A DNA stretch of 64,000 nucleotides from Excoecaria cochinchinensis (GCA_947683425.1 CANTUQ010000073.1:15078501-15142500); one strand, 5' to 3'; positions 46,270 to 59,235 are shown, counted from the stretch's first letter. The notes: generated from the sequence alone by a model not told the origin. Numbers and translations are program-made.

Positions 46270-46520
46270 AGTGATGTACGCCCGCCCTTCACTAGGGACA
46301 CTCGTCTGTCGAGCGTGATGTGCGCCCGTCCTCTGCTGTGACCGGTTTTATGGGGCAGTTAAAATTATTGGTGATGGATGCCTGCCCCTTACACGAGGGA
46401 CGCCGGTCCATCAGGCACTAGGTACGCCCGTCCATGTGGGGATGGGCCACAAGTGGTAATGCTGGAATTCTTGCTTCTTTGTGAGGGACAGCCGTCCCTC
46501 ATACGAGGGACGCCCATTCA
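46270..46520 (+). repeat. GGACGCCCGTCC-type dyad cassettes
   Basis: Repeated units such as GAGGGACGCCGGTCC, GTACGCCCGTCC and GAGGGACAGCCGTCCCTC, with spacers. Equivalent units are at 45880-45925 and 56455-56680. Confidence 0.8.
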
Positions 46521-46689
46521 TCGTGATCTAAATCCGATTTCTATATTTCCTTCAATGGGAAATTTGGTAATTATACTTTAAATCAAAAACTTAATTTCCT
46601 GGATGGATTTTATGGCTTCAAAAATTAAAAGACTTGATTTTGTTCTTTAATAATAAGTTTAAACCTAGAAAATCAAGGGTTTTTGGGAC

Positions 46690-46697
46690 TATAAAAA
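46690..46697 (+). promoter_or_regulatory. TATA box of Tat 5' LTR
   Basis: TATAAAAA in GGGACTATAAAAAGCCAAG; identical context at 56832-56839 in the 3' LTR. Confidence 0.6.
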
Positions 46698-49146
46698 GCC
46701 AAGTGAAGACACGGGAAAAAAGGGGGAAGGGGGGAGGGGGGGAAGGTAAAAAGGAAAGATTTTCTGGTGAAAAGAAAAATTCTGGAGAAGAAAAAAGAGT
46801 TTTCTTTTAACTAATTTTTGAATTTGGATTTCTAAAATTAAGAGATTCATTAAGAAAGAGAAATTAATTCTCTTTTCTTGATCATCCTTTTACATTTTCC
46901 ATTCATTTTAAAGAGCTTTTTTAGACAGAGACTAGAGAGAGTGAGGAAACTCATTTTGTTTTCAGAATTTATTTGACAAATTTGAAGGAGGGCACTAAGT
47001 GTTTTCTTGTTATTCAGAGATAAAAACATTGAGGGTAATATTCTGGGCCTAAAGTTTATCATTTATGCTTTAAATTCAAATGTATGGCATGAAATATATC
47101 CTTTGGCTCAAAATGTGAATTAATTATTTTTCCTTGGTTTTTATTGTTTTGCATGCTAAACCTCCTCTATAGGTTATTTTTGGCATGATTGTGTAAAAAA
47201 TGGGCTAAAAATATGTAAAGAAGTGCATGGAGCAAGCTTGGTCTGGTTAAAAATGGTGGAAATTCGGTTTTTTTGCTATTTGGACTTGACCGACAGGAAG
47301 AAGACCCGACCGACCCCCGTTGGTCAAGCGAGGGATGGGACATGATGAAGTCTCTTCTTCTCGCCCGCCACTCTTTCCTTAGGCCATCCTTTGCCATATT
47401 TAGGCCATTCTTCACCTCTGCTGACCCCTTTTTGTTCATTTTTTACTCATTTTCATTTTGTTTTAATGCTATGTTTGCATGCTACATATTAATGTGTTAT
47501 TTTAATGCAAGTAGTACCATTTTTGCTATGTTAATATTTATTTTTATTTCTTTAATTTCATTATTGTGCTTGCATATTTATTTATTTTTATTTTCATATA
47601 ACTTTTCTAACATGTTACTTTCTTTGTTTTATTTGGTCCATAATATCTTTTTTCAATTGAGCACCACTAATGGGCGGTGGTTTGATTTGGAGACATCGGC
47701 TTGGTTCATTCCTCCCTTTTTTATCTTTTTATCTATTCTTTTAGCTTTCATTTAATTGTTATTTGGACTTGAATTTTAGCGAAGGGTTATTTTATGCACA
47801 TCTAAATGAAAAGTCACAAAAATTTATATTTAGAAAAATGGGATCTTTCTAATAAAATGGGACCAACGCCCTAATTTTTCATCCAATAAAATGTCATTTA
47901 AACTGAAGAGTTTTGTTTTTTCAAAATGAGGTCATTCATCCCAGTTTTTCAAAATTGTTCAAGGAAACTCTTCAGTCTTCTAAATATACACGCGGGAACC
48001 AATGTCCCCACCTTAATTGACTTCCTCATTTTTTGTGTGATTTGTTTCATTTTATTTTTTGGGGTTGTATTCTGCCCCCCTTTTTCATTGTAAATTAATG
48101 TGTTTATTGCTTTATTTATTGCTTCCTTTACTGCTTTCTTTGGATGCTTGAAATATGCTTTAATTTAATTGCAAAGAGTAATGTCCCGAATTCTCTCTGC
48201 TCTTTGGCTTCATGAGCTTAGATGAACCTTCCCAATGTTTTATTCGGATGAAAATTCCAAAATATCTCTTGTTCACCAAAATAGACAAATACACATCGTC
48301 TTAGGCTCAACGAGGCTAGATCAACTTTCCTAATATTTTATTGGGTGGCGACTCCAAAACACCTCTTGTTGCCCAAAATAGATGCACTCGTAATCCTTAC
48401 GAGTTTTATGAACCTTTCTCGGACCCTAAAAGCGGGCCTTCGAGAACTGACGGGATTTATTGCTCGTCATAACTACAGTCTGCCTTGGGGCAAGGTGAAT
48501 AAGACCCAGTTCTGGAAGCTCCCACGGCTGCAGCTATAGCACATCCCCTAGCTGTTGAGCCCAGGGTTACGGCACCTACAGAGCAAAGAGGAGCTCATGG
48601 TCCTGAGTATGACTTCTTAGAAGAAGAGCAAGAAGAGCCAATTGTAGTGAGAGGCAAGGAGCCTAAGACATAGGAGATGATGTGGAAGAAAATGGAGGAA
48701 AGGTTTGAGGCAATGACTCGTATGTTAACAATAGGAAAAGGGATGAACCCTGAAGACAAATAACTAGATGGTGAAAATCTGCTTCCATAGAGCTTTAAAA
48801 TACCTGACATTCCTGTAGACACCGGGTCCCAAGGCGGTCCAAGATCAGGATTACCCGATGATAAAAGTGTCGCCTATTCACAGGCAAAAATGTCAAAAAT
48901 GATGTTTCCCTTGTCGAAACCCTCATTTTTTTAAATAAAAAATAGACAAATAAAAATTATAAAAAAAATTATTATAAAAAAAAATTTCTTAAAAAAACAT
49001 TAAATTAAAAATTAGGAAGTGTTATTTTTATATATATCAAAATATTTTATTAAAAAAAATATATATTTAAAAAAAAGGAATTAAATTAATTAATAATAAA
49101 AAAAAAGATTTAATTTAAAAAAAAAAGCGATTTAGGTGGGATTTGA

Positions 49147-49266
49147 GTGGCCATGTGAGGCCACAACCCATTTTATGAGTTGCGGCCTCGCATGAGGCTG
49201 CAACCCATTTTATGAGTTGCGGCCTCATGTCATTTTGTGAGTTGCGGCCTTACACGGGGCCGCACC
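49147..49266 (+). repeat. GTTGCGGCCTC dyad cassettes
   Basis: GTGGCC-ATGTGA-GGCCAC (49147-49164), then GTTGCGGCCTC-GCAT-GAGGCTGCAAC (49179-49204; an 11-bp stem with one G.U), then further GAGTTGCGGCCT units to 49266. Confidence 0.85.
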
Positions 49267-49998
49267 TCCCACTGCCCTGTCCCCTTTTTCGCCTATAAAA
49301 TATATTTTTGGCACCGTAAAAAATGGATTTTCTTTTTTGACTTTTTGAGGATTTTGGGGAGATGAAGAAATTAAAAGGGGACTGGGTCTTCATTTTCAAG
49401 GGACTGATTCTGGAGAACAAAAAAGAAACTCTTCTTCCTGGAGAGCAGAGAGAGGCAAATGAGAGCAAAAAAAAAAAATTATCTTAAAAAATTCTTAGGA
49501 ACTTAATTTTTCTTCTTTCTAAAAAGGTTTTATTCTTAGTTTGGCTTGAGCAAGGAAAATTAATTTCTTTGGCTTGATCACTCCATTAAAATCATTTTTT
49601 TCAGTTTTTTTTTGTGTTAAAAATTAGATTTTCTTAAATATTTTTGGTGTTTTGCCATCACAAATTCGACAAGGGAGACGAATTAATACATCATTTCTCC
49701 ACTCTATAAACTCCGAGGGTAAAGATTCTTGGACTCATCTTTTTAGCACCTCATTTACTTTATTTTTTTTTGAGATCTTAATTAATACAAGTAGTGGTCT
49801 GATACATGCATGTCCCTTTTCTTTGAATTTGAGAATTATTTGTCGGCATGATTTTTGTGACCTTTCTTCTATGTTTATATACTAATATTTTTGCTAGTAC
49901 ATGTTCATTTAGTTTCTTTATTCTCCTTTATCTAATTTAATTGGCTTATTTTTAACATTATTGCTCAGTATTAAACTTGTCCACTGTCATTATTGTTG

Positions 49999-50139
49999 TT
50001 GTTGTTATTATTATTATTATTATTATTTGGTATCCGTTTTAGTGTTATTGTTATCATTATTATTTTAATATCATCATTATCATTTATATTATCATGATTA
50101 TTATTGTATTATTATTATTAATTCATTATTTCTTCATTA

Positions 50140-50178
<39 letters not shown>

Positions 50179-50188
50179 TATTGCCATG

Positions 50189-50244
<56 letters not shown>

Positions 50245-50250
50245 GCTACT
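49999..50250. repeat. (TTA)n-rich microsatellite region
   Basis: Several TTA/ATT runs, the longest at about 50188-50243. The poly-isoleucine ORF across it is an artefact. Confidence 0.95.
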
Positions 50251-51085
50251 GTTACTATTATTGTTATTATTATTATCACTATTAATGCCACCATATATTT
50301 GTTCTTTTGTTATTAACCATTATCATTATTTTATGATTGTTATTATTGATACTATTGTTGTTAATGCATTATTATTACCATGTTATTATTGTTGATTATG
50401 TTTTGTTTTCCTTTTATTTTTATGTGATTAATTTTTGAACTATTACTAACCTTTTCCTACTGTTATTTTTGTTATGTGGGTAAAATCTGATGCTTACTTT
50501 TTTGAGCATCGCCGTGACCACACGGAGGGGTCACTACGCGTAGGAGACCACATCATTTGGGTGAGACGTTTCCTATCCCCTATCTGTGTTTGTGTTTACT
50601 TGTAAATAAATATTTTTATTTTATACGCGTATAACATAAAAAATCACAAAAATATTTTTATAACTAAATTGAGATTTTATTAATAAAATTGGGATCAATG
50701 TCTCTCATTTTAGCCAAAAAATGTAAAATGTCATGAATAAAACGAAGAGTTAAGTTTTCCAAAATGGGATCACTCATCCCGGTTTTTAATCCAACAATCA
50801 AAATAACTCTTCGATCCCTCTTTAAGTAAGCATGAAGGAACCAATGTTTCTAAACCAAATAAATATCCCGATTTATGTATGTCATTAATTTATGCTTGAC
50901 TTTGTTTGTTTGTTTTAAATTTATGTTCATATATCTTGTGGGCCCTTGTAATTAATTATTTTTGGGGCAATATTATTTAGCTTTTATTTGGGATTGTATT
51001 CTGTCCTAATTTTCACTTTAATTTTATTTAATTTTCTTTCATTTGTGATTATATTCTATCCCAATTTCTCCCTTGTAATTGGGTG

Positions 51086-51604
51086 GGGTCAATTTCACTC
51101 ATGGTCACTCAACTTATCACTTATCGCACAAAAGTAACCGACTTTATTTTTCTTACTTAAATGTCACTGAACTTCTAATATTTTTTCAAAAAAGTCATGT
51201 TGAACGGAATCCGGCGAGAACCCTTACCGGATTGATGACATGGCATATGACACGTGGCAACAAATAGTAAATATATGACTTTTTTGCAAAAATATTAAAA
51301 GTTCAGTAGCATTTAAGTTGGAAAAAAAGAAAATTGATTATTTTTGCGCGATAAATGACAAGTTTAGTGACCGTGAGTGAAATTGATTTAGATGTAGCAT
51401 TTGTTGTAGATATTGTTAAACGACATGTAGTTTCTGATATGGTATGCCATATCATCAATCCAGCGAGGGTTCTCGCCGGATTCCGGTTAAAATGACTTTT
51501 TTGAAAAAATGTTAAAAGTTCAGTGACATTTAAGTAAGAAAAAAAAAGTCGGTTACTTTTACGCGATAAGTGATAAGTTGAGTGACCGTGAGTGAAATCA
51601 ACCC
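51086..51604. mobile_element. Mutator-like MITE with long terminal inverted repeats
   Basis: Terminal inverted repeats of about 165 bp start GGGTCAATTTCACTC and end GAGTGAAATCAACCC. A perfect 10-bp target duplication TAATTGGGTG flanks it (51076-51085, 51605-51614), a length typical of Mutator-like elements. A third partial copy of the right-hand repeat lies inside at about 51270-51388. There is no transposase, so it is non-autonomous. Confidence 0.9.
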
Positions 51605-52851
51605 TAATTGGGTGTTTGATGTGTTTACCACTTTTTTTACCGCTTTATGTTACTGCTTTCTTTACAATTTTTTTTTACTGCTATCGAATGCTTGCAATGT
51701 GCTTTTTAATTAAATGCATTAATCGTGTGAGATGAGAGATAGAATTTTATGAATCTAAAAACTCACTTATAATTAACTAAGGCATAAATAAGAGTGGAGT
51801 TCCGAACTTTTCTTTAGTTTAGACCGTAGAGGTTAGATGACCTTTTCCCAATTTCATGTAAATTGGGTGGCAACTCCAAAATACCTCAAAAGGTGCCTAA
51901 AGGTCTCATGAGGCTAGATGAACTTCCCTAATGTTCTATTGGGTGGGGATTCCAAAATTTCTCGTGTTACCCAAGATCAAATGACGTGAACCAACCCCTC
52001 GGGCCCTAAAAGCAGGCTCTAATGAGGGCCTTCTCGGTTCGGCGTGCGTCACAATTCCAAAGTTTGATGGCACTTTCGATCTGTCGGTGCATGTAAAGCA
52101 GTACTTATTGGTAATGAAAGGTACGACATTGATGAGAAAGCAGAAAATAGAGTATTTCTACCTTAGCCTTACATGGCCTGCGATCGACTTGTATTATGGG
52201 CTGGATAGGAGGTCTAAAGAAGATTGAGACCTATTGACGAAAGAGCTCCTTAAGCAGTATGATTGTAGCACAAGGATGGAGGTCACTTTAAAAGACCTCA
52301 CTAGATAGAGAAAAAGGGTCATGGAGATGAAGAGAAAACCTGATACTCTAGACCAAATCAGGGTGTTCATCAAGAATGCTTGCCCATATTTGAGAGAAGG
52401 GCTAAAGATAAAGTGGTTGAAAGATTGGGAATCCTTGAAGGACATTGCCATAGAGGCCAAAGGAGAGTATTTGGCTCAAAAAGCAAGTAATGAGAATTTT
52501 GCCCGAAGGAACTACGACAATCAGGGGCAAATAAGTCAGTAAGGACTAGCAATGGAAACTGAAAAGGAAAAGCATCAGAAGTGTCAGCCACTGAAGCAAA
52601 TCAAAGGAATTACTCTAACCGGGGTAGATCCTTATCTTAGGTGCTCGAAAGGCTGATGAAAGAAGGAAAATTATAGCCATTGCCGTCTAGTCCTGCCTTA
52701 AGTCAAGGGAAACCTGGGCATAGAGTGGATCGATATTGTGCTTTTCATCAGCACACTGGGCATCTAACAAATCAGTGCAAAATTCTGAGGGATCGGATTC
52801 AGGATCTCATCGACAACAAAGAGATTTCTGACCCAAAAAAAAGGAGAAAAT

Positions 52852-54959
52852 AGAGTTCAAAGCCGAGGATAGATAAAAGACATCGATTGCGACACTAGCG
52901 TCGCTAGGAGTAGAAGATGACTTTTTAGTAGATGTGCTCTTTTGAACTTTTCAATAATGATGTATACAGTATTGATCATTTTAATTATATTAATGATTTT
53001 TTGCTTTTTTCATGATTTCATTATACAATGTCACAACTATTTACATTAACTTATCGAATACCACTTCATTTAATCTTAGTACTTTCCAAAAGAAATCATG
53101 ATAGCATCTTATTTAACTCCTAATGAGAGGAGAATTTTGAGAGAATTAAAAAAAAAAAAAGAAAAAAAAGGAGAGAAATGAAAAAGAAAAAGGAAGAAGT
53201 CTTAGCCAAGACTTAGAAGGATCGACAAAGGCATTGTTAAAACATGCTGCTCTAGTTGGCCAATTCAAAAGGTCAGAAGCATGAGATAAAGATTCCAAGG
53301 AAACTATTGGGGAACCATCGCTTCATCTCCTAAAGATGCCATAGAGAAAGACTGCAAGATGAACCATCAGTTGTCGCTCTAGCTCGTTATTCTAGTAAAC
53401 AGAGGCTCAATCTCCAACCATTCCTTAAAATAACCACAACACAACTCATTAAAACCAAGCCTTATAATTCCTTTCCATTTGAGATAGCCAAAAAAAAAAA
53501 ACTTAAACCGTCTGAAGCCAAAATGAGCAAAGCACAAACTTTTGCAAGAAGAGTGCATGACCATGGTCAGGATTGTAAAAAAAAAGGAAATGGACAGGGG
53601 CCATTATTTGGAAAGAAAGTAACCTGTTGTACAAACAACTCAGCTCAAATATTCCATGTCACACAAGCTAGAATCAAATCCTTCGTGCTAGAAGAGCTAC
53701 TGATAAAAATGGCAGCCATCAATGATGGAAGAGGATTCAAGAAATCTAGCAATGCTAATGGAGTAAAGAAGGTTCCATGGCCAAAAAAATGATGAAAATG
53801 AAAACATGAGAAAATGCTCGTGGGTCGAAAACCCAAAAAAAAGATGGCCTTACTAAAATTGGGCACCCCGCTAGGGCGAAAATCAAAAAAATGCGCCCTA
53901 GGCAAAAATTAGGGGCTGAGTCAAAATTTTCAATCATGAAAACTCGAAACGGCTGATTGATAACAGGAGTTTGGTGCTGACAAAATCTATCCCGAGATTA
54001 GATGAAGTCTTATTTTTTAAGTTTAATGCCAAAATAGTCATGTGTAATGAAATCAGATCGAAACATATGCATTTATGCAATGATATATTGATATGATTAG
54101 AGCAGTTCATTTTGCATACTCAAAGTTATCTAGTTCTAATATAAAAGTAGCACATTGTTACCCTCCTCTACTTTAGCCACTCAGGTGCTTCAGTTGTCTC
54201 ATCCAGTCATTAGCTACATGGCTAATCATACAACACCTTCGTGAGGAAAATCAAACTCATACAGCTATTGTCTAGGACATAAGTACATACTGATCACCTT
54301 TAAAGGAGGCTCTAATTATAGGTTCAACTTCTCTTGCAACTAAACCCAAAAAAAAAAAAAGAAAAAAAAGGGACCATTAGAGGTGAAAACCGTAACTAGC
54401 TCTCTAAGAAAAAATTAGGCCAAAGGACAAGATGAAAACCTGAAAACAGGCAGTCTGTCCTATAAAATAAAAGAAAGAAAAAAAAAGCTGCCGGGATGAG
54501 TTGGGATCATCTCAGGCAAAAATAAGGCACAGGGATGGGTGGAAATACAAAAAGGATGCATTTTCCTCTAAGAAAAGCTAGTGTGAAAATCCACAAGGGA
54601 CGCACTACCTTCAGAAAAATGACTACATGTATCAGGAAAGAACCTTGCAACGATATTCCTTAGCTAGGGGGCATAATTCTGGATGGGTAAACCCAAAGAC
54701 ATGAAATCTAAAGCCCTTTTAAAAGGTGACTATCCTCGTGCCAACCACAGCTAGCCCGTCTATCACCCCAGACTCACTTGGATGAATTCTTTCCCCGCAT
54801 TTTTGCATGGCCCATGCATTTCACATGCATGCTCATTATTTTTCTTGTATGTTTGCCTCCCCAGTTTTGTAGGGAAAGAGATCCGATGTGGACACCAGCA
54901 AAAGGCGAGTGGCTATTGCCCAATTCCCGAAATCACAAACACAATAAACACCAATCCAA
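52852..54959 (+). other. Tat element internal region without recognisable pol
   Basis: No reverse transcriptase, integrase or other domain is visible. The longest ORF (53523-53792, 89 residues, lysine-rich) resembles nothing I know. Homopolymer A runs occur near 53150, 54350 and 54480. It looks like a degenerate non-coding spacer of a gag-only element. Confidence 0.5.
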
Positions 54960-54964
54960 ATACC

Positions 54965-55350
54965 TCTTAGGGGGCCGCTATCCAAAGACCTCACCCCATC
55001 CAAAGACCTCTACAGGGGCACCCAAGCTAAAGACCACTTTGGGGGCGCCCAAGCCAAAAACCTCTTAGGGGGCACTTATCCAAAGACCTCTTAGGGGGCA
55101 CCCAAGCCAAAGTCCTTTTAGGGGACACCCAAGACAAAGACCTCTTCGGGGGCACCAATGCCAAAGACCTCTTCGGCGGCACCTATCCAAAGACCTCTTA
55201 AGGGGCAGCCAAGCCAAAAACCTCTTATGGGGCAGCCAAGCCAAAAACCTCTTAGGGGGCACCTATCTAAAGATCTCTTTAAGGGAGCTCAAGCTAAAGA
55301 CCTCTTAAGGGGCGACTAAGGCAAAGACCTCTTAAGGGGCATCTACTTAG
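54965..55350 (+). repeat. 26-27-bp tandem repeat in 3' region
   Basis: About 14 diverged units of AAAGACCTCTTAGGGGGCAC followed by CCAAGCC. Confidence 0.9.
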
Positions 55351-55354
55351 TGAT

Positions 55355-55625
55355 CAAAACCTCTCAGGGGGCATCAATCCACCGTCCTTCAGGGCCATCA
55401 ATCTAGCATCCTTCAGGGGGCATCCATCCAGCATCTTTCAGGGGCATCCATCCAGCATCCTTCGAGGGCATCAATCCAGCATCCTTTAGGGGGTATCAAT
55501 CCAGCGTCCTTCAGGAGGCACCAATCCAGCATCCTTTAGAGGCATCAATCTAGTGTCTTTCAGCAGGCAACCATCCACCGTCTTTTACGGAGCATCAATT
55601 AAAAGTCCTTTCAATGGGCAATAAA
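55355..55625 (+). repeat. 24-25-bp tandem repeat in 3' region
   Basis: About ten units of AGCATCCTTCAGGGGGCATC followed by AATCC. The TTCAGGGGGCA part resembles the TTAGGGGGCA part of the previous array, so the two may share an origin. Confidence 0.9.
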
Positions 55626-55703
55626 TTAATTCATCCAACATGAGAAGATGGCTGCCTTAAAGATCATGCAAACCTACCAAGCTAAAGCTCTTTCAATAGA
55701 CTA

Positions 55704-56103
55704 AATGGCGATAATCACATCCTCATCAGCTGCGATCTTCATACCGACTAAATGGGAATAATAATATCCTTATCAACTGTGATCATTATGTCGATAAAAT
55801 GGCGATAATCACATCCTCATCAACTGTGATCTTTATGCCGACTAAATGGTGATAATCACATCATCATCAACTGTGATCTTTATGTCGACTAAATGGCGAT
55901 AACCACATCCTCATCAACTGCGATCTTCATGCTGACTAAATAGCGATGATCACATCCTCATCAACTATGATCTTCATGCTGACTAAATGGAGATAATCAC
56001 ATCCTCATCAACTGTGATCTTCATGCCGACTAAATGGCGATAATCACATCATCATCAATTGTGATATTCATGCCGATAAAATGGCGATAATCACAACATC
56101 AAT
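55704..56103 (+). repeat. 47-bp tandem repeat with internal dyad
   Basis: Eight full units and a partial one. Each contains ATCACATCCTCATCAACTG followed by TGAT, giving ATCACA/TGTGAT arms around an 11-nt loop. Confidence 0.93.
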
Positions 56104-56239
56104 CTTAACGAAATATGCTAACAAGCTGGCATAAATCATCACTTATCATCACTAACAGTAAGAGCTGCCTCAGGTACATGTCTCTTTCCTTTACTCTGAA
56201 TTTTGGCTTACCTAGGCACCAGTGCACTAGCCATCCTAA

Positions 56240-56252
56240 AACTAGGGGCAAT
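56240..56252 (+). other. Polypurine tract of Tat element
   Basis: AACTAGGGGCAAT directly before TGTAGACACC. Confidence 0.65.
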
Positions 56253-57016
56253 TGTAGACACCAAGTCCTGTGTCATCCCAAATCAGAGTTACCCGATGAG
56301 GACATTGATACCTATTTCACAAGTCGAGAGCTGAAACTGCTAGTCTCCGCCTTTGAATTTCTCAAATTTTGAAGTTTCTCTATGACCAAAATTCTTTTGT
56401 GTCTTAAACGGAATTGAAAAAGGGTTTTTATTCAAAAAAGTGCATTTTTTAGTGACGGAAGCCCATCCCTCACGAAGGACGACCGTCCGTCAAGCATGAT
56501 GTGCACCCATCCTCTGTTGGGATGGGCCTTATAGGGCAATTAAAATTATTAGTGACAAACACCCCTCCTTCATACGGGGGACGCCCGTCCGTCGGGCACT
56601 AGTTATGCCCGTCTATATGGGGACGAGCCATGAGTGGCAATGCTAAAATTCTTGCTTCTTTGCGAGGGATGCCTGTCCGTCGTGATCTAAATGCGATTTC
56701 TAGATTTTGGGAAATATACTTTAAATCAAAAACTTAATTTCCTGGATGGATTTTAGGGTTTCAAAAATTCAAAGACTCGATTTGTTCCCTAAAAAAAAGT
56801 TTAAACCTAGAAAATGAAGGGTTTTGGGGACTATAAAAAGCCAAGTGAAGATACAAGAAAAAGGGGGAGGAAGGAAAAAAGGAAAGATTTTTGGGTGAAA
56901 AGAAAAATTATGGAGAAGAAAAATGAGTTTTCTTTGAAACTGGTTTTTGAATTTGGATTTCTAAAATTAAGAGATTCACTGAGAAAGGGAAATTAATTCT
57001 CTTTTCTTGATTATCC

Positions 57017-59235
57017 TGTGACGCGTGCATAACCCCGCGTGGTGTCCCCAGAGGCCCGCTTTTAGGGTCCAAGAGCGTTCATGTCTATCTTGGGCATCAT
57101 GAAATATTTTGGAATCCTTACCCAATAAAACATTGGGAAAGTTTATCTAATCACACAAAACCTTTGAGCATCTTGAGGTATTTTGGAGTCGCCACCCAGT
57201 AAAATGCTGGGAAAGTCCGTTTAGCCTCGGAGGTCTAAACCAAAGAGTGGTTCGAGACATTACTCCTATTTATGCCTTGGTTAATTATAAATGAGTTTTC
57301 AATTATTAAATTTCCATCTCTTATCTCACACGATCATGCATTTAAAATAAAGCGTACATCAAGTAATGAGAAAAACAATAAATAAAGAAATAAATAAATA
57401 AAATAAATTATAAATTGGAACAAAAATACAATCCCCCAAAATAGAAAATTAAATAAATACAGTAAAATCCATACATAAAATGGGTATTTAATTCTTTTGT
57501 AAACATTGGTTCCCTCATACATACTTAAAAAATTAAGCGTTATTTTTGATTTTATTTAAGAAAAACCGAGATGAGTGATCCCATTTTGATGAAAGTTAAC
57601 TCTTCTTTTGAGGTGACATTTTATTGGCTGAAAATTTGGACATTAGTCCTAATTCTTTATTAGAAAAGCCCAATTTTAATTAATACAATTTTTTTGTGGT
57701 TTTTAATTAAACTTGCATAAAAAATCATTTTATTACAAACCAAACCAAAATGATAAATAAATCAAATTAAAGGAAAATAAACAAAAGTGTAAAATATTAA
57801 AATCAAACCAAAAGGGGGCCTCCCAATCTCCTTGATCTTCGCTCTTCTGCTTAAAAGCGATGCTCAAACAAAGAAAACATATTTTTGAACAAAATAAAAT
57901 GCAAAATAACACAACATGTTAGTAATAGTTCATGTGAAAAATCAAACAAAATACATAAAATAATATACTAAAATCAAAAGTGAATGGTTATAACATGATA
58001 AAAACAAATATTGAGATAAGCGAAAATAATACAAAAGGAATAGCATAAAAAAAAAACTAAGTAGAAGGACTAAAAAAGACAAGAATAAAAGGAGTGAGGG
58101 GTGGCCACCCTTCACTTTTTCTTCCCGCCTCTCAAGGGCGGGAAGCCCAAAAAGACCCTATTTTATGCTTTCTTCAAAAACCAATGCCTAAACAACAATA
58201 TTTCTTACATCCTTACATGTTTTCATATAAAACTCATGCAAAGTATTTAAAATAAATTCCAAAACATACTAAATAAAACATAAAAACAAGCCAAATCACG
58301 TACTGTCAAACTCAAAATATATAATAATGGTGAAATTAAATATAGTGTAGTGCGAGAAGATATTTAGGCCCAGAAATTTACCCTTAGACTGTAGTATACT
58401 GAAAAGAAGAAATGTGATTCAATTTCCTCTTCAAGAATCTGCAAGAATTGATTTCAAAAGAAAATAAAAAATGAATGTAGTTTTCTCTCTCTCTAGAAAA
58501 CTCACTCAAAAAATAGTTATTTTTTTTATTCAAAATTTAGAAGAAAGTCTTGCCTCTCAAGAAAAGAGAATTGTTTTCTCAATCTCTAGAGGTATTTCTC
58601 CCTCAAAAACTTTCAAAGACTCCCAAAAATGTAGAAACACATCCTCATCTTTTCTCTCTCTAAAGCATCCTTTTTATATCCACAAAAAAAGGAAACCCTA
58701 GAAAATTAAGGCTAGAGATTGGATTTTAATCAAAACTACCTAAATTAAATTTGAATCACGAAAATCTCTCCCTAAATCCCAAAAATCTGCATTCAAAATC
58801 TTTTCAAATTCAAAATTTCCTTATTGGGAGCTAAAAACGGGGCAAAAATGGTGACAGAGGCCGAGGGATGGGTACCCCTCACCAGTGTCGGGAGCCCCTC
58901 GCACATGGGGTGCTCGGACCATCGACATAAGGGGGTAGCGCCCCACTAGGCACTAGGGCGAGGTGCCCCTGGTGCATGGGATGCGGGGAGCGGGTGCCCC
59001 TCGCATGAGGGACGCCCGTTCTTGTGGTAATAGCAGTAGAGGACGGTAGAAAATGCCCTAAAACAAAAATTTTTCCAAACAAAAAGCAAATAAAGGAGTT
59101 TCCCCCATAGAGAGCTTTAAAAAGGAGTGAAATCAAGGACTAAAATTATCATTCTCCATTTTTCACCTGTGAACATGAGTTGAAATCATCATTGGGTAAC
59201 CGTGATCGTGATTGCCTGAGGACTCGGTTTCTACA
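57017..59235 (-). mobile_element. Tat-like solo LTR, minus strand
   Basis: On the minus strand starts TGTAGAAACCGAGTCC (59235) and ends GCACGCGTCACA (57017). Flanks TATCC (57012-57016) and CATCC (59236-59240) fit a 5-bp target duplication with one change; the uninterrupted site is seen at 46885. Length 2219 bp. TATA box TATAAAAA at 58678-58671. Dyad-rich GGGTGCCCCTCGC-type cassettes at 58858-59025. Confidence 0.9.

Larger units (their letters stand above)
46074..48471 (+). repeat. Tat-type element 5' LTR
   Basis: Starts TGTAGACATC; the end is placed at CTCGTCATA (48471) by analogy with the GCGTCACA ends of the related LTRs at 52053 and 57017. It matches the split 3' LTR starting at 56253 throughout. 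TATA box at 46690-46697. GGACGCCCGTCC-type dyads at 46270-46520 and again at 47285-47350. The 160-residue ORF at 47273-47755 is hydrophobic low-complexity translation of LTR DNA, not a gene. Confidence 0.75.
48814..52053 (+). mobile_element. Tat-like solo LTR inside gag
   Basis: Starts TGTAGACACCGGG and ends GTGCGTCACA, with perfect ATTCC target duplications (48809-48813, 52054-52058). Length 3240 bp. It shares its start and end with the host element's LTR but differs in the middle, so it is a related family. It contains GTTGCGGCCTC dyads (49147-49266), a TATAAAATATA box (49294), TTA microsatellites and a MITE (51086-51604). Confidence 0.92.
48535..52851 (+). pseudogene. gag: Tat-type gag, split by a solo LTR
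   Basis: The N-terminal part (48535-48813) has GPEYDFLEEEQEEPIVV and WKKMEERFEAMTRML, with three stops, and breaks at FKIPDIP. After the solo LTR (48814-52053) the frame resumes with KFDGTFDLSVHVKQYLLVM (52059 on), then LTWPAIDLYYGL, KELLKQYD and the gag core QIRVFIKNACPYLREGL up to 52540. A zinc-finger-like CAFHQHTGHLTNQCKILRDR lies near 52738, of the variant C-x2-H type common in Tat/Ogre gags. In-frame stops occur throughout. No protease or polymerase follows. Gag would have built the particle; this copy is dead. Confidence 0.75.

Noticed and set aside
47273..47755. A 160-residue ORF
   Set aside because: It lies within the Tat LTR, is hydrophobic and low-complexity, and is not preserved in the matching part of the other LTR copy.
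53523..53792. An 89-residue ORF as a Tat-element accessory protein
   Set aside because: Lysine-rich, no known domain, in a region full of stops and A runs; no second copy to test it.
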